This document shows, in pieces, positions 5,799 to 13,106 of a DNA stretch of 17,174 bases. A program made the translations under genes and the position numbers. The notes beneath the pieces were generated by a model. It searched no databases, was not told the DNA's origin, and was given only the letters and a program-made list of their open reading frames with translations. Source of the DNA: Coriobacteriales bacterium (GTDB lineage Bacteria; Actinomycetota; Coriobacteriia; Coriobacteriales; UBA8131); assembly GCA_031272005.1 (NCBI GenBank), contig JAISUQ010000113.1, forward strand, positions 1-17,174, given 5' to 3'. Numbering within the stretch: the stretch's first letter is position 1; every line of letters starts with the position of its first letter.

Positions 5799-8700
5799 GT
5801 GAAGTATCAAATCAAAATGGTCATCTGGGACCTCGACGACGCCTTCTGGCAGGGTCGCCTGATGGACGGCACCATGCAGCCGCTGCCGGAGAACATCGAG
5901 ATGCTCAAGGCCCTGACCGGCCGCGGCATCGTCAACTGCATCTGCACCCGAAACGACCGCGAACCCGCCCTGACCAAATTGACCGAGCTGGGCGTGGAGG
6001 ACCTCTTTGTCTTCATCTCCATCGAATGGAGCCCCATCGGCCCGCGCATCCGCCAGATAGTCGAAGAAACCGGCATCCGGGCCACAAATATCCTGTTCTT
6101 GGATAATGATTTGGAGAACCTCAAGGAGGCCGCCTACTCCTCGCTGGGCGTCAACGTCAACTATCCCGACCAACTGCCGGCCCTGATGGGCATCGAGGAG
6201 ATGGCCGGCAAGCCCGACCCCAGCCATTCGCGCCTGCGCTACTACAAGGTCCTGGAGAAGCGCCTCAGAGCCGTACGCACCGCCGGTGAGGGCAAGGAAT
6301 CGCTGTTCAGGCTGAAGCTGGAGGTCGGCATTGTTCGGGACTGGCTGTTTGAGCTGGACCGCGTCTACCATCTGATCAACGCCACCAACCAGCTGAACTT
6401 CACCAAGCGCCGCCTGAGCCGGGAAGCCACGATGGACCTGCTGGTCTCCGCCGATGATTCCGGCCTGATCTGGGCTCGCGACCGTTATGGTAGCTATGGC
6501 TACATCGGCTTTTACGCCATCGACAAGGGAGAGCTGGTACACTTCTGCTTCTCCCGGCGGGTCTTTGGCCTGGGGATCGAGCAGTACACCTACGCCATCA
6601 TCGGCTCACCGCATGTGGAGATTGTCGGCGAGGTGGCCACCACCCTGGTAGCCGCGACCCGCCCGCTGTGGATCAATCAGAGCCCCGAGGCCAGCAGCGC
6701 TGCCCGCCGCAAGAAGCCCAGCGCAGAGACCGAACCCTCCCCGCTGTCGCTGCCGCTTGAGCTGGAGAATGCGCCGCAGCCGGAGTCCAAGGCGCCGTCA
6801 CAACCACAGCCGGTAGCGCAGCCGGAGCCGGTGGCGCGACCGGTAGCGCAGCCGCAGCCCGAACCGGAGCCGGAGCCGATGGCGCGACCGGTGGCGCAGC
6901 CCGAACCGGAGCCCCAGCCCCAGCCGGAGCCCGCGCCCGAACCGCAACCAGAGCCGTTCATCCCCTACAGCCGCGGCTCCGATCGCCAGATGGGCGTGCA
7001 ACTCGCCGAACAGCAGCCCTACCCCGAGCCACCGGTGATGATCCAACCGCATACGCCCCCGGCCCCAGCCTGGCAATCCTCAACGCAACCGCCGATCATC
7101 TCAGCGCCCGAACCGCCACCACTGCCGCAGCCGCCGCTGACGGCCGTTGCCCGCACCGCCCCTGGGGGACCTGTAACCGAGCCGGCAGTTGCGCCCGAGC
7201 CACAGCCGCAGCCCGAACCACAATCACAGCCGCAGCCGCAGCCCGAGCCTGAACCGCAACCGCAGCCGCAGCCGCAGCCACACCCGCAGCCGCAGCCACA
7301 CCCGCAACCGCAGCCGCAACCGTCGCCGCTGTCGCAACTGCAACCGCAACCACAGCCGCAGCCTACACCCGAGCCGCAGGGCCAGCTGGCCGTGCGCCCA
7401 GCCATCGGCGCTGCCGGCAAGCCCTTCTACCAGCTGGAACTGCGCTTTCAGGCTCCCGATGAGCACTCCCGCATCCACTGTCAGACCGCCATCCAGGCTG
7501 GCCAGTTTGGCGTCTTTCTGACCCCGGAGCGCACGGAGCGCTTTGACTTCGGCTTCGAGTTCTTCCGCAACAGCCAGCTGGTGCACCAGCAACCACTGTC
7601 GGCGGAAGGCCTGGCGCTATGCACCATCACCGACGTCGGCGACTGGCATGTGCGCATCACCGTCTCCAGCCGCAGCGACCCCGAGCAGAAACTGACGCTT
7701 AAAACCCGCAAGATCCACATCGATGAGACCAACTACTACCGCTGCTTCGAGCCCTTCGATAACGACTCCCGGGCAGCCATCGACACCCTGGCCGGCCGGC
7801 TGCGCGAGCGTCTGGCCTTCCGCAGCAGCCTGCAGGCCCATCTGCTGCTGCTGCCAAATCCTGCCCAGAGCCTGCGCGATTACTTTGCTGCCCACAAGCT
7901 GCGGCGCATCAGCGTCTTTGTCTCAGACTTGGAGAATGCCGCCCTGATTATGCCGGCCCTGGTGGGCTCAGGCATCGGCTTGGACAACCTCTTTGCTCTC
8001 AGCGGCCCCTTTACCCTGAGCACCGATGGCAACTGGACCAGCCTGGAGTTTCGCCGCTTCAGCCCCAAGGCCCTGGAGCCCGGCCAGGTGGTGTTGCTCA
8101 GCGCTTCTTCCAGCCGGGAGCGGGCACTGCTGCTGGAACAGTTGGAGAAGCAGCAGGCCCGGGTGCTCACCGACTTCGAAGTAATCGGAGACGCGGCCAC
8201 CAAGTGCTTCTTCAACAACCTCCTCGACCAGCTGCCCTCGACCTCCTACAGTTCCAAACCCCAGGTGGTGGTCTGCAACATCCCCAACCTGGAGTCCTGG
8301 ACCGGTCATCTAAGCGCCGCCGAACGCCAGCTGGCCACCACGCCGCTGACGCCGGAGGAAGCCTGGCATCTGTTCAACAGCGCCCCCGGCGAACTGCCCC
8401 CGACCTTCGCCGGCCTGCCTCTGGCTGAGCTGACCGAGACCCTCGACCCCGAACGGATGCAGCAGCTGGCCCTGAAAGACGGCATCTGCTGCTGGAAGGA
8501 CATCAGCGGCAGCTACCTGAACATCCGCTACGGCTTTCGCAAGGTGCCGCTGCCGCCGCATGGCGAAAGGCCGACCATCTACATCTTCGGCGCTCAGAGC
8601 GTCTTCGGCCCCGGCCTCACAGACTCCGACACCCTGCCCGGACAGTTGCAGGAACTCGCCAACCCCGATTACCGGGTGCGCAACCTGGCCAACTTCAGCA

Positions 8701-8972
8701 GCGAGCATCATTACTCGCGCATCCTGCCCCTGTTGCGCACCGTCAGCTTCAAGCACAACGACATCATCCTGATTGTCCTGTCCAACGCCAGTCGCCGAGA
8801 GGACCTGCCCAGCCACTTCCTGCGCTTTGAGGCCATCCCCGGCACAATCCGCCGCATCGACACCAGCTCGCTGTTTGCCAACGAGCAACGCGACAGCTAC
8901 TTCCTGCTGCCCAACTGCCTGACTGCTGCCGGCGCCAAAGCCATCGCCCGCCTGATCTGGGACCGACTCTGA
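5799..8972 (+). CDS. Giant HAD-IIIC (FkbH-like) / Pro-Gln-Glu linker / SGNH-like multidomain protein
   Basis: 1057 residues from the GTG at 5799, 10 nt after the ATPase stop. ATG 5817 is an alternative. The frame is open further upstream, but that part overlaps the ATPase gene and encodes nothing recognisable. Domain order: (1) a HAD subfamily IIIC phosphatase domain (about 5-170) with IWDLDDAFWQG, CICTRND and ILFLDNDLENL; (2) the FkbH-type C-terminal domain (about 180-290) with INATNQLNFTKRRLS, GLIWARDRYGSYGYIGFY and CFSRRVFGLGIEQY; (3) a linker of about 230 residues (about 298-530) of Pro-Gln, Pro-Glu and VAQP/MARPVAQP repeats; (4) a beta-rich domain (about 540-650); (5) a Rossmann-like segment; (6) a WKD...YLN...G motif leading to an SGNH-hydrolase-like domain (about 920-1057) starting IYIFGAQSVFGPG. 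Key residues deviate: the motif I Thr is Ala, the motif III Lys (WSPK) is Ile, motif IV DD is DN, the SGNH nucleophile position is Gln, and the expected Asp-x-x-His near the end (LLPNCLTAAG) is gone. A scaffold or pseudoenzyme role is inferred. Confidence 0.8.
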   Translation: MKYQIKMVIWDLDDAFWQGRLMDGTMQPLPENIEMLKALTGRGIVNCICTRNDREPALTKLTELGVEDLFVFISIEWSPIGPRIRQIVEETGIRATNILFLDNDLENLKEAAYSSLGVNVNYPDQLPALMGIEEMAGKPDPSHSRLRYYKVLEKRLRAVRTAGEGKESLFRLKLEVGIVRDWLFELDRVYHLINATNQLNFTKRRLSREATMDLLVSADDSGLIWARDRYGSYGYIGFYAIDKGELVHFCFSRRVFGLGIEQYTYAIIGSPHVEIVGEVATTLVAATRPLWINQSPEASSAARRKKPSAETEPSPLSLPLELENAPQPESKAPSQPQPVAQPEPVARPVAQPQPEPEPEPMARPVAQPEPEPQPQPEPAPEPQPEPFIPYSRGSDRQMGVQLAEQQPYPEPPVMIQPHTPPAPAWQSSTQPPIISAPEPPPLPQPPLTAVARTAPGGPVTEPAVAPEPQPQPEPQSQPQPQPEPEPQPQPQPQPHPQPQPHPQPQPQPSPLSQLQPQPQPQPTPEPQGQLAVRPAIGAAGKPFYQLELRFQAPDEHSRIHCQTAIQAGQFGVFLTPERTERFDFGFEFFRNSQLVHQQPLSAEGLALCTITDVGDWHVRITVSSRSDPEQKLTLKTRKIHIDETNYYRCFEPFDNDSRAAIDTLAGRLRERLAFRSSLQAHLLLLPNPAQSLRDYFAAHKLRRISVFVSDLENAALIMPALVGSGIGLDNLFALSGPFTLSTDGNWTSLEFRRFSPKALEPGQVVLLSASSSRERALLLEQLEKQQARVLTDFEVIGDAATKCFFNNLLDQLPSTSYSSKPQVVVCNIPNLESWTGHLSAAERQLATTPLTPEEAWHLFNSAPGELPPTFAGLPLAELTETLDPERMQQLALKDGICCWKDISGSYLNIRYGFRKVPLPPHGERPTIYIFGAQSVFGPGLTDSDTLPGQLQELANPDYRVRNLANFSSEHHYSRILPLLRTVSFKHNDIILIVLSNASRREDLPSHFLRFEAIPGTIRRIDTSSLFANEQRDSYFLLPNCLTAAGAKAIARLIWDRL
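6790..7378 (+). repeat. Pro-Gln/Pro-Glu coding repeat in the linker of the giant protein
   Basis: Two blocks of degenerate CCG-CAG, CCG-GAG and CCC-GAA codon repeats (about 6798-6958 and 7189-7378) encode (PQ)n and (PE)n. The first block contains a roughly 45-48-bp unit, encoding (V/M)ARPVAQP plus PEPEP, repeated twice (about 6828-6920). The unit mixes synonymous codons, so the peptide pattern is kept more closely than the DNA. This suggests selection for an extended charged and polar Pro-rich spacer. Confidence 0.8.
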
Positions 8973-8973
8973 G

Positions 8974-10038
8974 ATGCGTAATGTGCTCATTACCGGCGGC
9001 GCTGGTTTCATCGGCTCCAACTTCATCCGCTACCTGCTGAACCACGACGCTGCAGAAAAGCTCGTCAACCTCGATGCCCTGACCTACGCCGGCCATCTGG
9101 AGAACCTCGTCGACATCCAAAGCGACAGCCGTTACCTCTTCATCCAGGGCGACATCCGCAACCGCCCTTTGCTGGATGCGCTGTTCGCCGAGCATGAGCT
9201 CGACACCGTGGTGAACTTCGCCGCTGAGACCCACGTCGATCGCTCCATCGAGGACCCGGCATTGTTCCTCAACGTCAACGTCGGCGGCACCCAGACCCTG
9301 CTGGAAGCCGCCCTGCAACACTGGCGGCTCAAGCCCGATGACAAGCACTGCCGCGAGTACCGCCGCGGCTGCGGCTTTTTGCAGGTCTCCACCGATGAGG
9401 TCTATGGCTCTCTGCCGCCAGCAGCGCCCAGTTTTCGTGAGGACAGCCCGCTGAAGCCCAACAGCCCCTATTCGGCCTCCAAGGCCAGTGCCGACCAGTT
9501 TGTGCGGGCCTATCACCAGACCTACGGCCTGCCCTGCTCCATCAGCCGCTGCTGCAACAACTTCGGCCCGTATCAGTTCCCGGAGAAGCTGATTCCGCTG
9601 ATGATCCTCAATGCCCTGGCCGACAAACCCCTGCCGCTCTACGGTGACGGACTGCAAATCCGTGACTGGCTGTACGTGGAGGATCAATGCTCGGCCCTGA
9701 AGGCTATATTGGACAATGGGCAGTTCGGCGACATCTACAATATCGGCGCCACTAATGAGTTCAGCAATCTGGAGATAGTCCGGATGATTCTGCACGAATT
9801 GGGCAAACCGGAGTCCCTGATTGAACATGTCGTCGACCGACCCGGTCACGACCGCCGCTATGCGCTCGACAACAGCCGAATCACCAACGAACTGGGCTGG
9901 CGCCCCGCCCACACCTTCCGCAAAGCCCTGAAAGCGACCATCGATTGGTACCTGAATAACCACACCTGGGTGGAGCAGATGACCAACACCAGCTACCAGG
10001 ACTATTACGCCAGGATGTACGCCGCCGACACCCCTTAA
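8974..10038 (+). CDS. rmlB: dTDP-glucose 4,6-dehydratase
   Basis: 354 residues, full length for the family. The NAD-binding GGAGFIGS (8-15) is at the N-terminus, then DALTYAGHLENL, FAAETHVDRSI, the catalytic STDEVYG (T140, D141, E142), SPYSASKASAD with Tyr166 and Lys170, CCNNFGPYQFPEKLIPLM and GDGLQIRDWLYVEDQ (the usual DH is DQ). This extended short-chain dehydrogenase converts dTDP-glucose to dTDP-4-keto-6-deoxyglucose in the cytoplasm, the branch point for dTDP-rhamnose and other deoxysugars. rmlA, rmlC and rmlD are not in the window. The ATG lies one base after the stop of the giant HAD/SGNH gene, implying coupled translation. It is the last gene of the plus-strand run. Confidence 0.96.
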   Translation: MRNVLITGGAGFIGSNFIRYLLNHDAAEKLVNLDALTYAGHLENLVDIQSDSRYLFIQGDIRNRPLLDALFAEHELDTVVNFAAETHVDRSIEDPALFLNVNVGGTQTLLEAALQHWRLKPDDKHCREYRRGCGFLQVSTDEVYGSLPPAAPSFREDSPLKPNSPYSASKASADQFVRAYHQTYGLPCSISRCCNNFGPYQFPEKLIPLMILNALADKPLPLYGDGLQIRDWLYVEDQCSALKAILDNGQFGDIYNIGATNEFSNLEIVRMILHELGKPESLIEHVVDRPGHDRRYALDNSRITNELGWRPAHTFRKALKATIDWYLNNHTWVEQMTNTSYQDYYARMYAADTP

Positions 10039-10080
10039 TCCCAGGGAAACGCAGATTCACTCCCGAGCCTCTGTTGGCCG

Positions 10081-10154
10081 TAGGGGCGCGATTCATCGCG
10101 CCCTCCCGACCTGCGAAAATGCCCTGATCGAAAGGGCGCGATGAATCGCCTTTC
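10081..10154. repeat. Palindromic GGGCGCGA-TTCA-TCGCGCCC repeat with a second inverted copy
   Basis: GTAGGGGCGCG opens a hairpin with stem GGGCGCGA (10084-10091), loop TTCA and stem TCGCGCCC (10096-10103). A second copy in inverted orientation, AGGGCGCGATGAATC (10133-10147), is the exact 15-nt reverse complement of 10090-10104. Together they form a larger stem-loop between two convergent operons. The GTAGGGGCG...CGCCC pattern resembles dispersed REP-like repeats known from many bacterial genomes. It could stop transcription from both sides, but there is no T-run. Confidence 0.7.
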
Positions 10155-10196
10155 ATAATCAGACACCCGCTGATGAGCCCTGAAGGATCAGTTGTC
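10153..10196 (+). pseudogene. Fragment of a ribbon-helix-helix antitoxin gene
   Basis: This 44-nt stretch matches the reverse complement of 300-343, inside the antitoxin gene, at 40 of 44 positions. All four differences are G-to-A or C-to-T transitions. Translated in the antitoxin frame it reads VIIRHPLMSPEGSVV against VIIGRPPMSPEGSAV. No start and no DNA-binding domain remain, and similarity ends abruptly on both sides. Its right end touches the stop codon of the degenerate LicD-like gene. Confidence 0.72.
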
Positions 10197-11253
10197 ATTC
10201 GTTGCTTCCTGAAGCCTCCAGCAGCGGATGCGCTACGCCTTGGAGTTGCAGCAGGCTGGCCACGCCGGATTGGTGCTGTTCGGGGATCAGCTCCTGCCAG
10301 GCGTCGATGAACTTCTGGCCTTTCTGCTGCAACAGCAGCTCCACCAGGGCGGCATGGATCACAGCGTCAAAATACAGCCCCAGACCCTGCGCCAGATAAT
10401 GCTCTACTTTGTCGATACAGGGCTGCAATGTCTGTGTCAGGTGCTCCAAATCCCCTGCTGCCAGGCTGGCGGCAATCTGCTCACGCTGCGGGTAGTACTT
10501 CTCCCAAAGCAGAAAGCGATCATAGCTCATGGCCGGATAATAACTCAGCTGCTCGGCTCGTCGGGTGACGGCCTTGCCCTGCTCCAGAAGCTCCACGAAA
10601 GCGTGGCGGGCCGGCAGGTGCTCTGGGTTCAGCAGCTCCCGGACCTGCGGTAGTTGCATCATAGCTTGATAACCTCTTCGGCAGTCCACCAGCACCGAAA
10701 AGGCCTCGCGGGTGATGGAGCCAGTATACTTGCAACGCTTCCAATCCGGGTCGACCAGGATGCTGAAATACTGCCCGACGTCGGCTGGCAATGGCAGCTC
10801 GCGACCCTCAAAGTTGCCTGTTGCCGGCGGAAAGATCGCCGCCAGCGGCAGGCTGTAATCGTGCTCATCCAGCCGATAGCCGACCTCACCCTGCTCATCC
10901 GGTTCGGGCAGCACCCGAATCGTCACCGCGATGCCGGGATGCTCAAAGTAGCGCTGGCCATTCATGTCCAACAGCGTGGTGTCCGCGGCAACCAGGCGCA
11001 AGAATTCGTTGCCATCCACCTGGTAGCGCTCCACCACCCGCTGCGGATAGGCGCGCTCCACCTCCGCCAGCAGCGGCTGGACTGCCGCCGCTGGCAGATT
11101 GACAAAGGCATCGATGGTGTTGTCATGAAACCCTCCGTACTTCAGGGCGTCCCAGGCCAGGCGGTCGGCCAGGCAGAATTCGGCGTCGATGCTGGCACAG
11201 ATGGCGCTCAGATCGTCGAGCAACGCACAGAGTATCTTCTGCAGGTCGGTCAT
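10195..11253 (-). CDS. Degenerate LicD-like protein
   Basis: 352 residues. The N-terminus follows the LicD pattern but with eroded motifs: LLDDLSAIC (11-19) corresponds to the helix LLDFEAIC of the upstream LicD protein. FCLADRLAWDALKYGGF (26-42) corresponds to FLESGTLLGAVRHRGF, so SGTLLG is lost. HDNTIDAFV (43-51) corresponds to PWDNDIDVA, with D44 and D48 kept and the middle Asp replaced by Thr. Later, LPADVGQYFSILVDPDWKRC (about 175-195) resembles the LicD C-terminal strand that precedes the conserved WxxxY region. The C-terminus is helical with QQKGQKFIDAW. It may be an inactive or altered nucleotidyltransferase-fold partner of the neighbouring LicD. The ATG overlaps the LicD stop in an ATGA arrangement, so the two are translationally coupled. 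It is the last gene of the minus-strand run. Confidence 0.62.
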   Translation of the reverse strand: MTDLQKILCALLDDLSAICASIDAEFCLADRLAWDALKYGGFHDNTIDAFVNLPAAAVQPLLAEVERAYPQRVVERYQVDGNEFLRLVAADTTLLDMNGQRYFEHPGIAVTIRVLPEPDEQGEVGYRLDEHDYSLPLAAIFPPATGNFEGRELPLPADVGQYFSILVDPDWKRCKYTGSITREAFSVLVDCRRGYQAMMQLPQVRELLNPEHLPARHAFVELLEQGKAVTRRAEQLSYYPAMSYDRFLLWEKYYPQREQIAASLAAGDLEHLTQTLQPCIDKVEHYLAQGLGLYFDAVIHAALVELLLQQKGQKFIDAWQELIPEQHQSGVASLLQLQGVAHPLLEASGSNE

Positions 11254-12938
11254 GCTTCAGCCTCCGCCAGGCAGTCCTGAATATGCAGCCGGACACAGCC
11301 GTTGTTGGTCTTATCGGCAGCTGTGCGATAGATGTTCAAAGCCTCGCGCTGTCGCCCGGCGGCAGCCAGATAGTCGGCGTAATAGCATTGCAACTCACCG
11401 TCGGCTGCGCCAAGCTGTGCCAGCTCAGCGGCCTGCTGCGCACTCAACTGACGATGGCTCAAGCCGCTGGCAGAGGCTCGCGCCGCCAGCCACATCCGCC
11501 CGTAAGCCACCTCACGCAGACAGGGAAACCAATACTCCAGGCCGACCAGAATATCGTCCACGTCTCCCAGGCGTTGCTCATCCATGGCCAACAGCAACTC
11601 GCTGGCCTGAGTGCAGGCGCAGTACAGCTTTTCCAGCCGCAGGTCTGGCTCTGTTGCCTCCTGACTGCGCTCCAGCAGCTTCAACGCGTCCCAGAAGGGG
11701 TGCCATTCCAGCAGTAACAGACAGCACAGCAACAACAACAGCTCCCCGTCGAGCACCACCTGAATCTGCCACTCGCCATATTTGCTGGCCAATACCGTCT
11801 GCAGGTAGGCCCGGGCAGCGTCGGCAACCGGCGAATCCGCGCCAGTCAGCGACAACAGCTCCGGTGTTGGCGCTGGTGTCCTCTCGGATTGTAACAACTC
11901 CCAGGCCACATCCGCATAATCGCCAGCCCGCCCATCCAGAGCCTCCACAAAATGCGCCAGCTCCTTGTAGGCCTGCATCAGATATACCGGGCGGGAGTAG
12001 GGCGGACGCATTTCTGCCTGGAGCATGGCCGCCTCCTTGGCGGCCGTCAGCTCCCGATGCACCTGCTCTTTATCCAACACCCCACAGTAATCCTCATGCA
12101 TCACCGCCGCCGGCACATTGCCACTGGCCCGGTAGGAATGCCATTTCTCCCCCGGCGGATAACAGCGGAAGCTCTCCCCATACAACTGGCGCAGCACCCG
12201 CAGAGGGTCGCTGGGCACCGGCAGCTGGTGGCCCTCAAAGGACAGCCGCCGGGGTTTGCTCAGATACCATTCCCGCCGTTGCAACGGGTAGGCGTTGTAG
12301 GTGCCGGCCGATACCAGCAGCAGCCACTCGGAGTCGGGCACTGCTGTGACTGCGGCAAACTCCTGCTTCAGTTGCTGCAGCACCGCTTCGCGGCCCAGCT
12401 GCTCCATATCCTGGACGGCCTGGTGGTAGCGCGGCCAGAAGGCTTCGGGGCGGTGACCGCAGCGGCGGCGATAGGGATGCATCAGCTCGCCGAGCACGTT
12501 GCAGAGCAGCACTGCCGCCTCGCGTTCCTGCGGGTCATCAGGCACACCTACATATCTGAAGACATCGAACTGCACCCCTGGCGGCGTATCGGCAAACTCC
12601 GTGGTCCGCAGCAGACAGGTCATTGAAGGGTCGATGAAGCGCCCGATGTCGCTGGGATAGTTGGGGTTGAGATCGTTATCCTCCAGAATATAGCCCCCCG
12701 GAAAGCCTTCGGTAGCGAAGATTTGGCAGAGCTTACGATAGTCCTCATCGAGCAGGGCGACGTCGATATCGTTATCCCAGGGGATGAAACCGCGATGGCG
12801 CACCGCCCCCAGCAGCGTACCGCTCTCCAGAAACCAGCGGATGCCATGCGCAGCGCAAATGGCCTCAAAGTCCAGCAGCTGCCGGAGGATGACCTGATTC
12901 CACTCCGCCCGATTCCGCAGATTCTTATACTCCGCCAA
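11250..12938 (-). CDS. LicD family phosphotransferase with helical/TPR-like C-terminal extension
   Basis: 562 residues from a TTG at 12938 preceded by a strong AAGGGGAAGG Shine-Dalgarno sequence; the usual LicD length is about 270. The N-terminal domain (about 15-270) has the full LicD signature: CAAHGIRWFLESGTLLGAVR (28-47) and GFIPWDNDIDVALL (50-63), with the metal-binding DNDID, then FDVFRY and the closing LYGESFRCYPPGEKWHSY. LicD proteins are nucleotidyltransferase-fold enzymes that attach phosphocholine or similar phospho-substituents from CDP forms to cell-surface glycans or teichoic acids. The second half is alpha-helical, Leu/Ala-rich, and ends with a TPR-like pair (LQCYYADYLAAAGRQREALN). 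This suggests protein-protein contacts. It follows the CitC-like pair and overlaps the degenerate LicD-like gene by 4 nt. The substituent is not determinable from sequence. Confidence 0.88.
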   Translation of the reverse strand: MAEYKNLRNRAEWNQVILRQLLDFEAICAAHGIRWFLESGTLLGAVRHRGFIPWDNDIDVALLDEDYRKLCQIFATEGFPGGYILEDNDLNPNYPSDIGRFIDPSMTCLLRTTEFADTPPGVQFDVFRYVGVPDDPQEREAAVLLCNVLGELMHPYRRRCGHRPEAFWPRYHQAVQDMEQLGREAVLQQLKQEFAAVTAVPDSEWLLLVSAGTYNAYPLQRREWYLSKPRRLSFEGHQLPVPSDPLRVLRQLYGESFRCYPPGEKWHSYRASGNVPAAVMHEDYCGVLDKEQVHRELTAAKEAAMLQAEMRPPYSRPVYLMQAYKELAHFVEALDGRAGDYADVAWELLQSERTPAPTPELLSLTGADSPVADAARAYLQTVLASKYGEWQIQVVLDGELLLLLCCLLLLEWHPFWDALKLLERSQEATEPDLRLEKLYCACTQASELLLAMDEQRLGDVDDILVGLEYWFPCLREVAYGRMWLAARASASGLSHRQLSAQQAAELAQLGAADGELQCYYADYLAAAGRQREALNIYRTAADKTNNGCVRLHIQDCLAEAEA

Positions 12939-12995
12939 AGAGAGCCTTCCCCTTGAACAACATGCATACTGCTGGTTTGAGCCCCGTAGAGGCCA

Positions 12996-13024
12996 ATTAT
13001 ACTGCGTACTCCGCAGTTTCGTAA
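12996..13024 (-). promoter_or_regulatory. Promoter of the LicD operon
   Basis: On the minus strand a perfect TATAAT (12996-13001) sits 58 nt upstream of the TTG start. A weak -35-like TTACGA (13019-13024) lies 17 nt further upstream. The spacer contains a 6-bp inverted repeat, ACTGCG/CGCAGT (13001-13017). The licD pair can therefore be transcribed independently of the CitC-like genes. Confidence 0.62.
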
Positions 13025-13026
13025 CC

Positions 13027-13058
13027 TCCGGATTGATATTTTGCCGGATTGGTATTTG
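13027..13058. repeat. Two tandem 16-bp direct repeats upstream of the LicD promoter
   Basis: The units at 13027-13042 and 13043-13058 both contain CCGGATTG, one variable base, then TATTT, matching at 13 of 16 positions. They lie immediately upstream of the -35 region, where an activator could bind. That role is inferred from position only. Confidence 0.5.
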
Positions 13059-13106
13059 GTCAGGGAACCGCTGACTCGCAAACCTCGTAAACCTCCATGG
13101 CGTGAC

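Noticed and set aside
5655..6542. Minus-strand open frame of 295 codons
   Set aside because: Antisense to the ATPase end and the HAD-IIIC domain, both with clear motifs. It is a high-GC frame shadow.
7196..7380. Regular CAG/CCG repeat that could be taken for a CRISPR or tandem DNA element
   Set aside because: There are no spacers. The repeat is in frame and encodes the Pro-Gln linker of the giant protein.
8764..9963. Minus-strand open frame of 399 codons
   Set aside because: Antisense to rmlB and the end of the giant gene. The translation shows no family pattern.
10084..10103. Canonical Rho-independent terminator for rmlB
   Set aside because: The stem is strong but no T-run follows on either strand, so I list it as a repeat with possible terminator activity only.
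11189..12349. Plus-strand open frame of 386 codons, Pro/Arg/Ser-rich
   Set aside because: Antisense to the LicD gene; the composition is that of a shadow frame.
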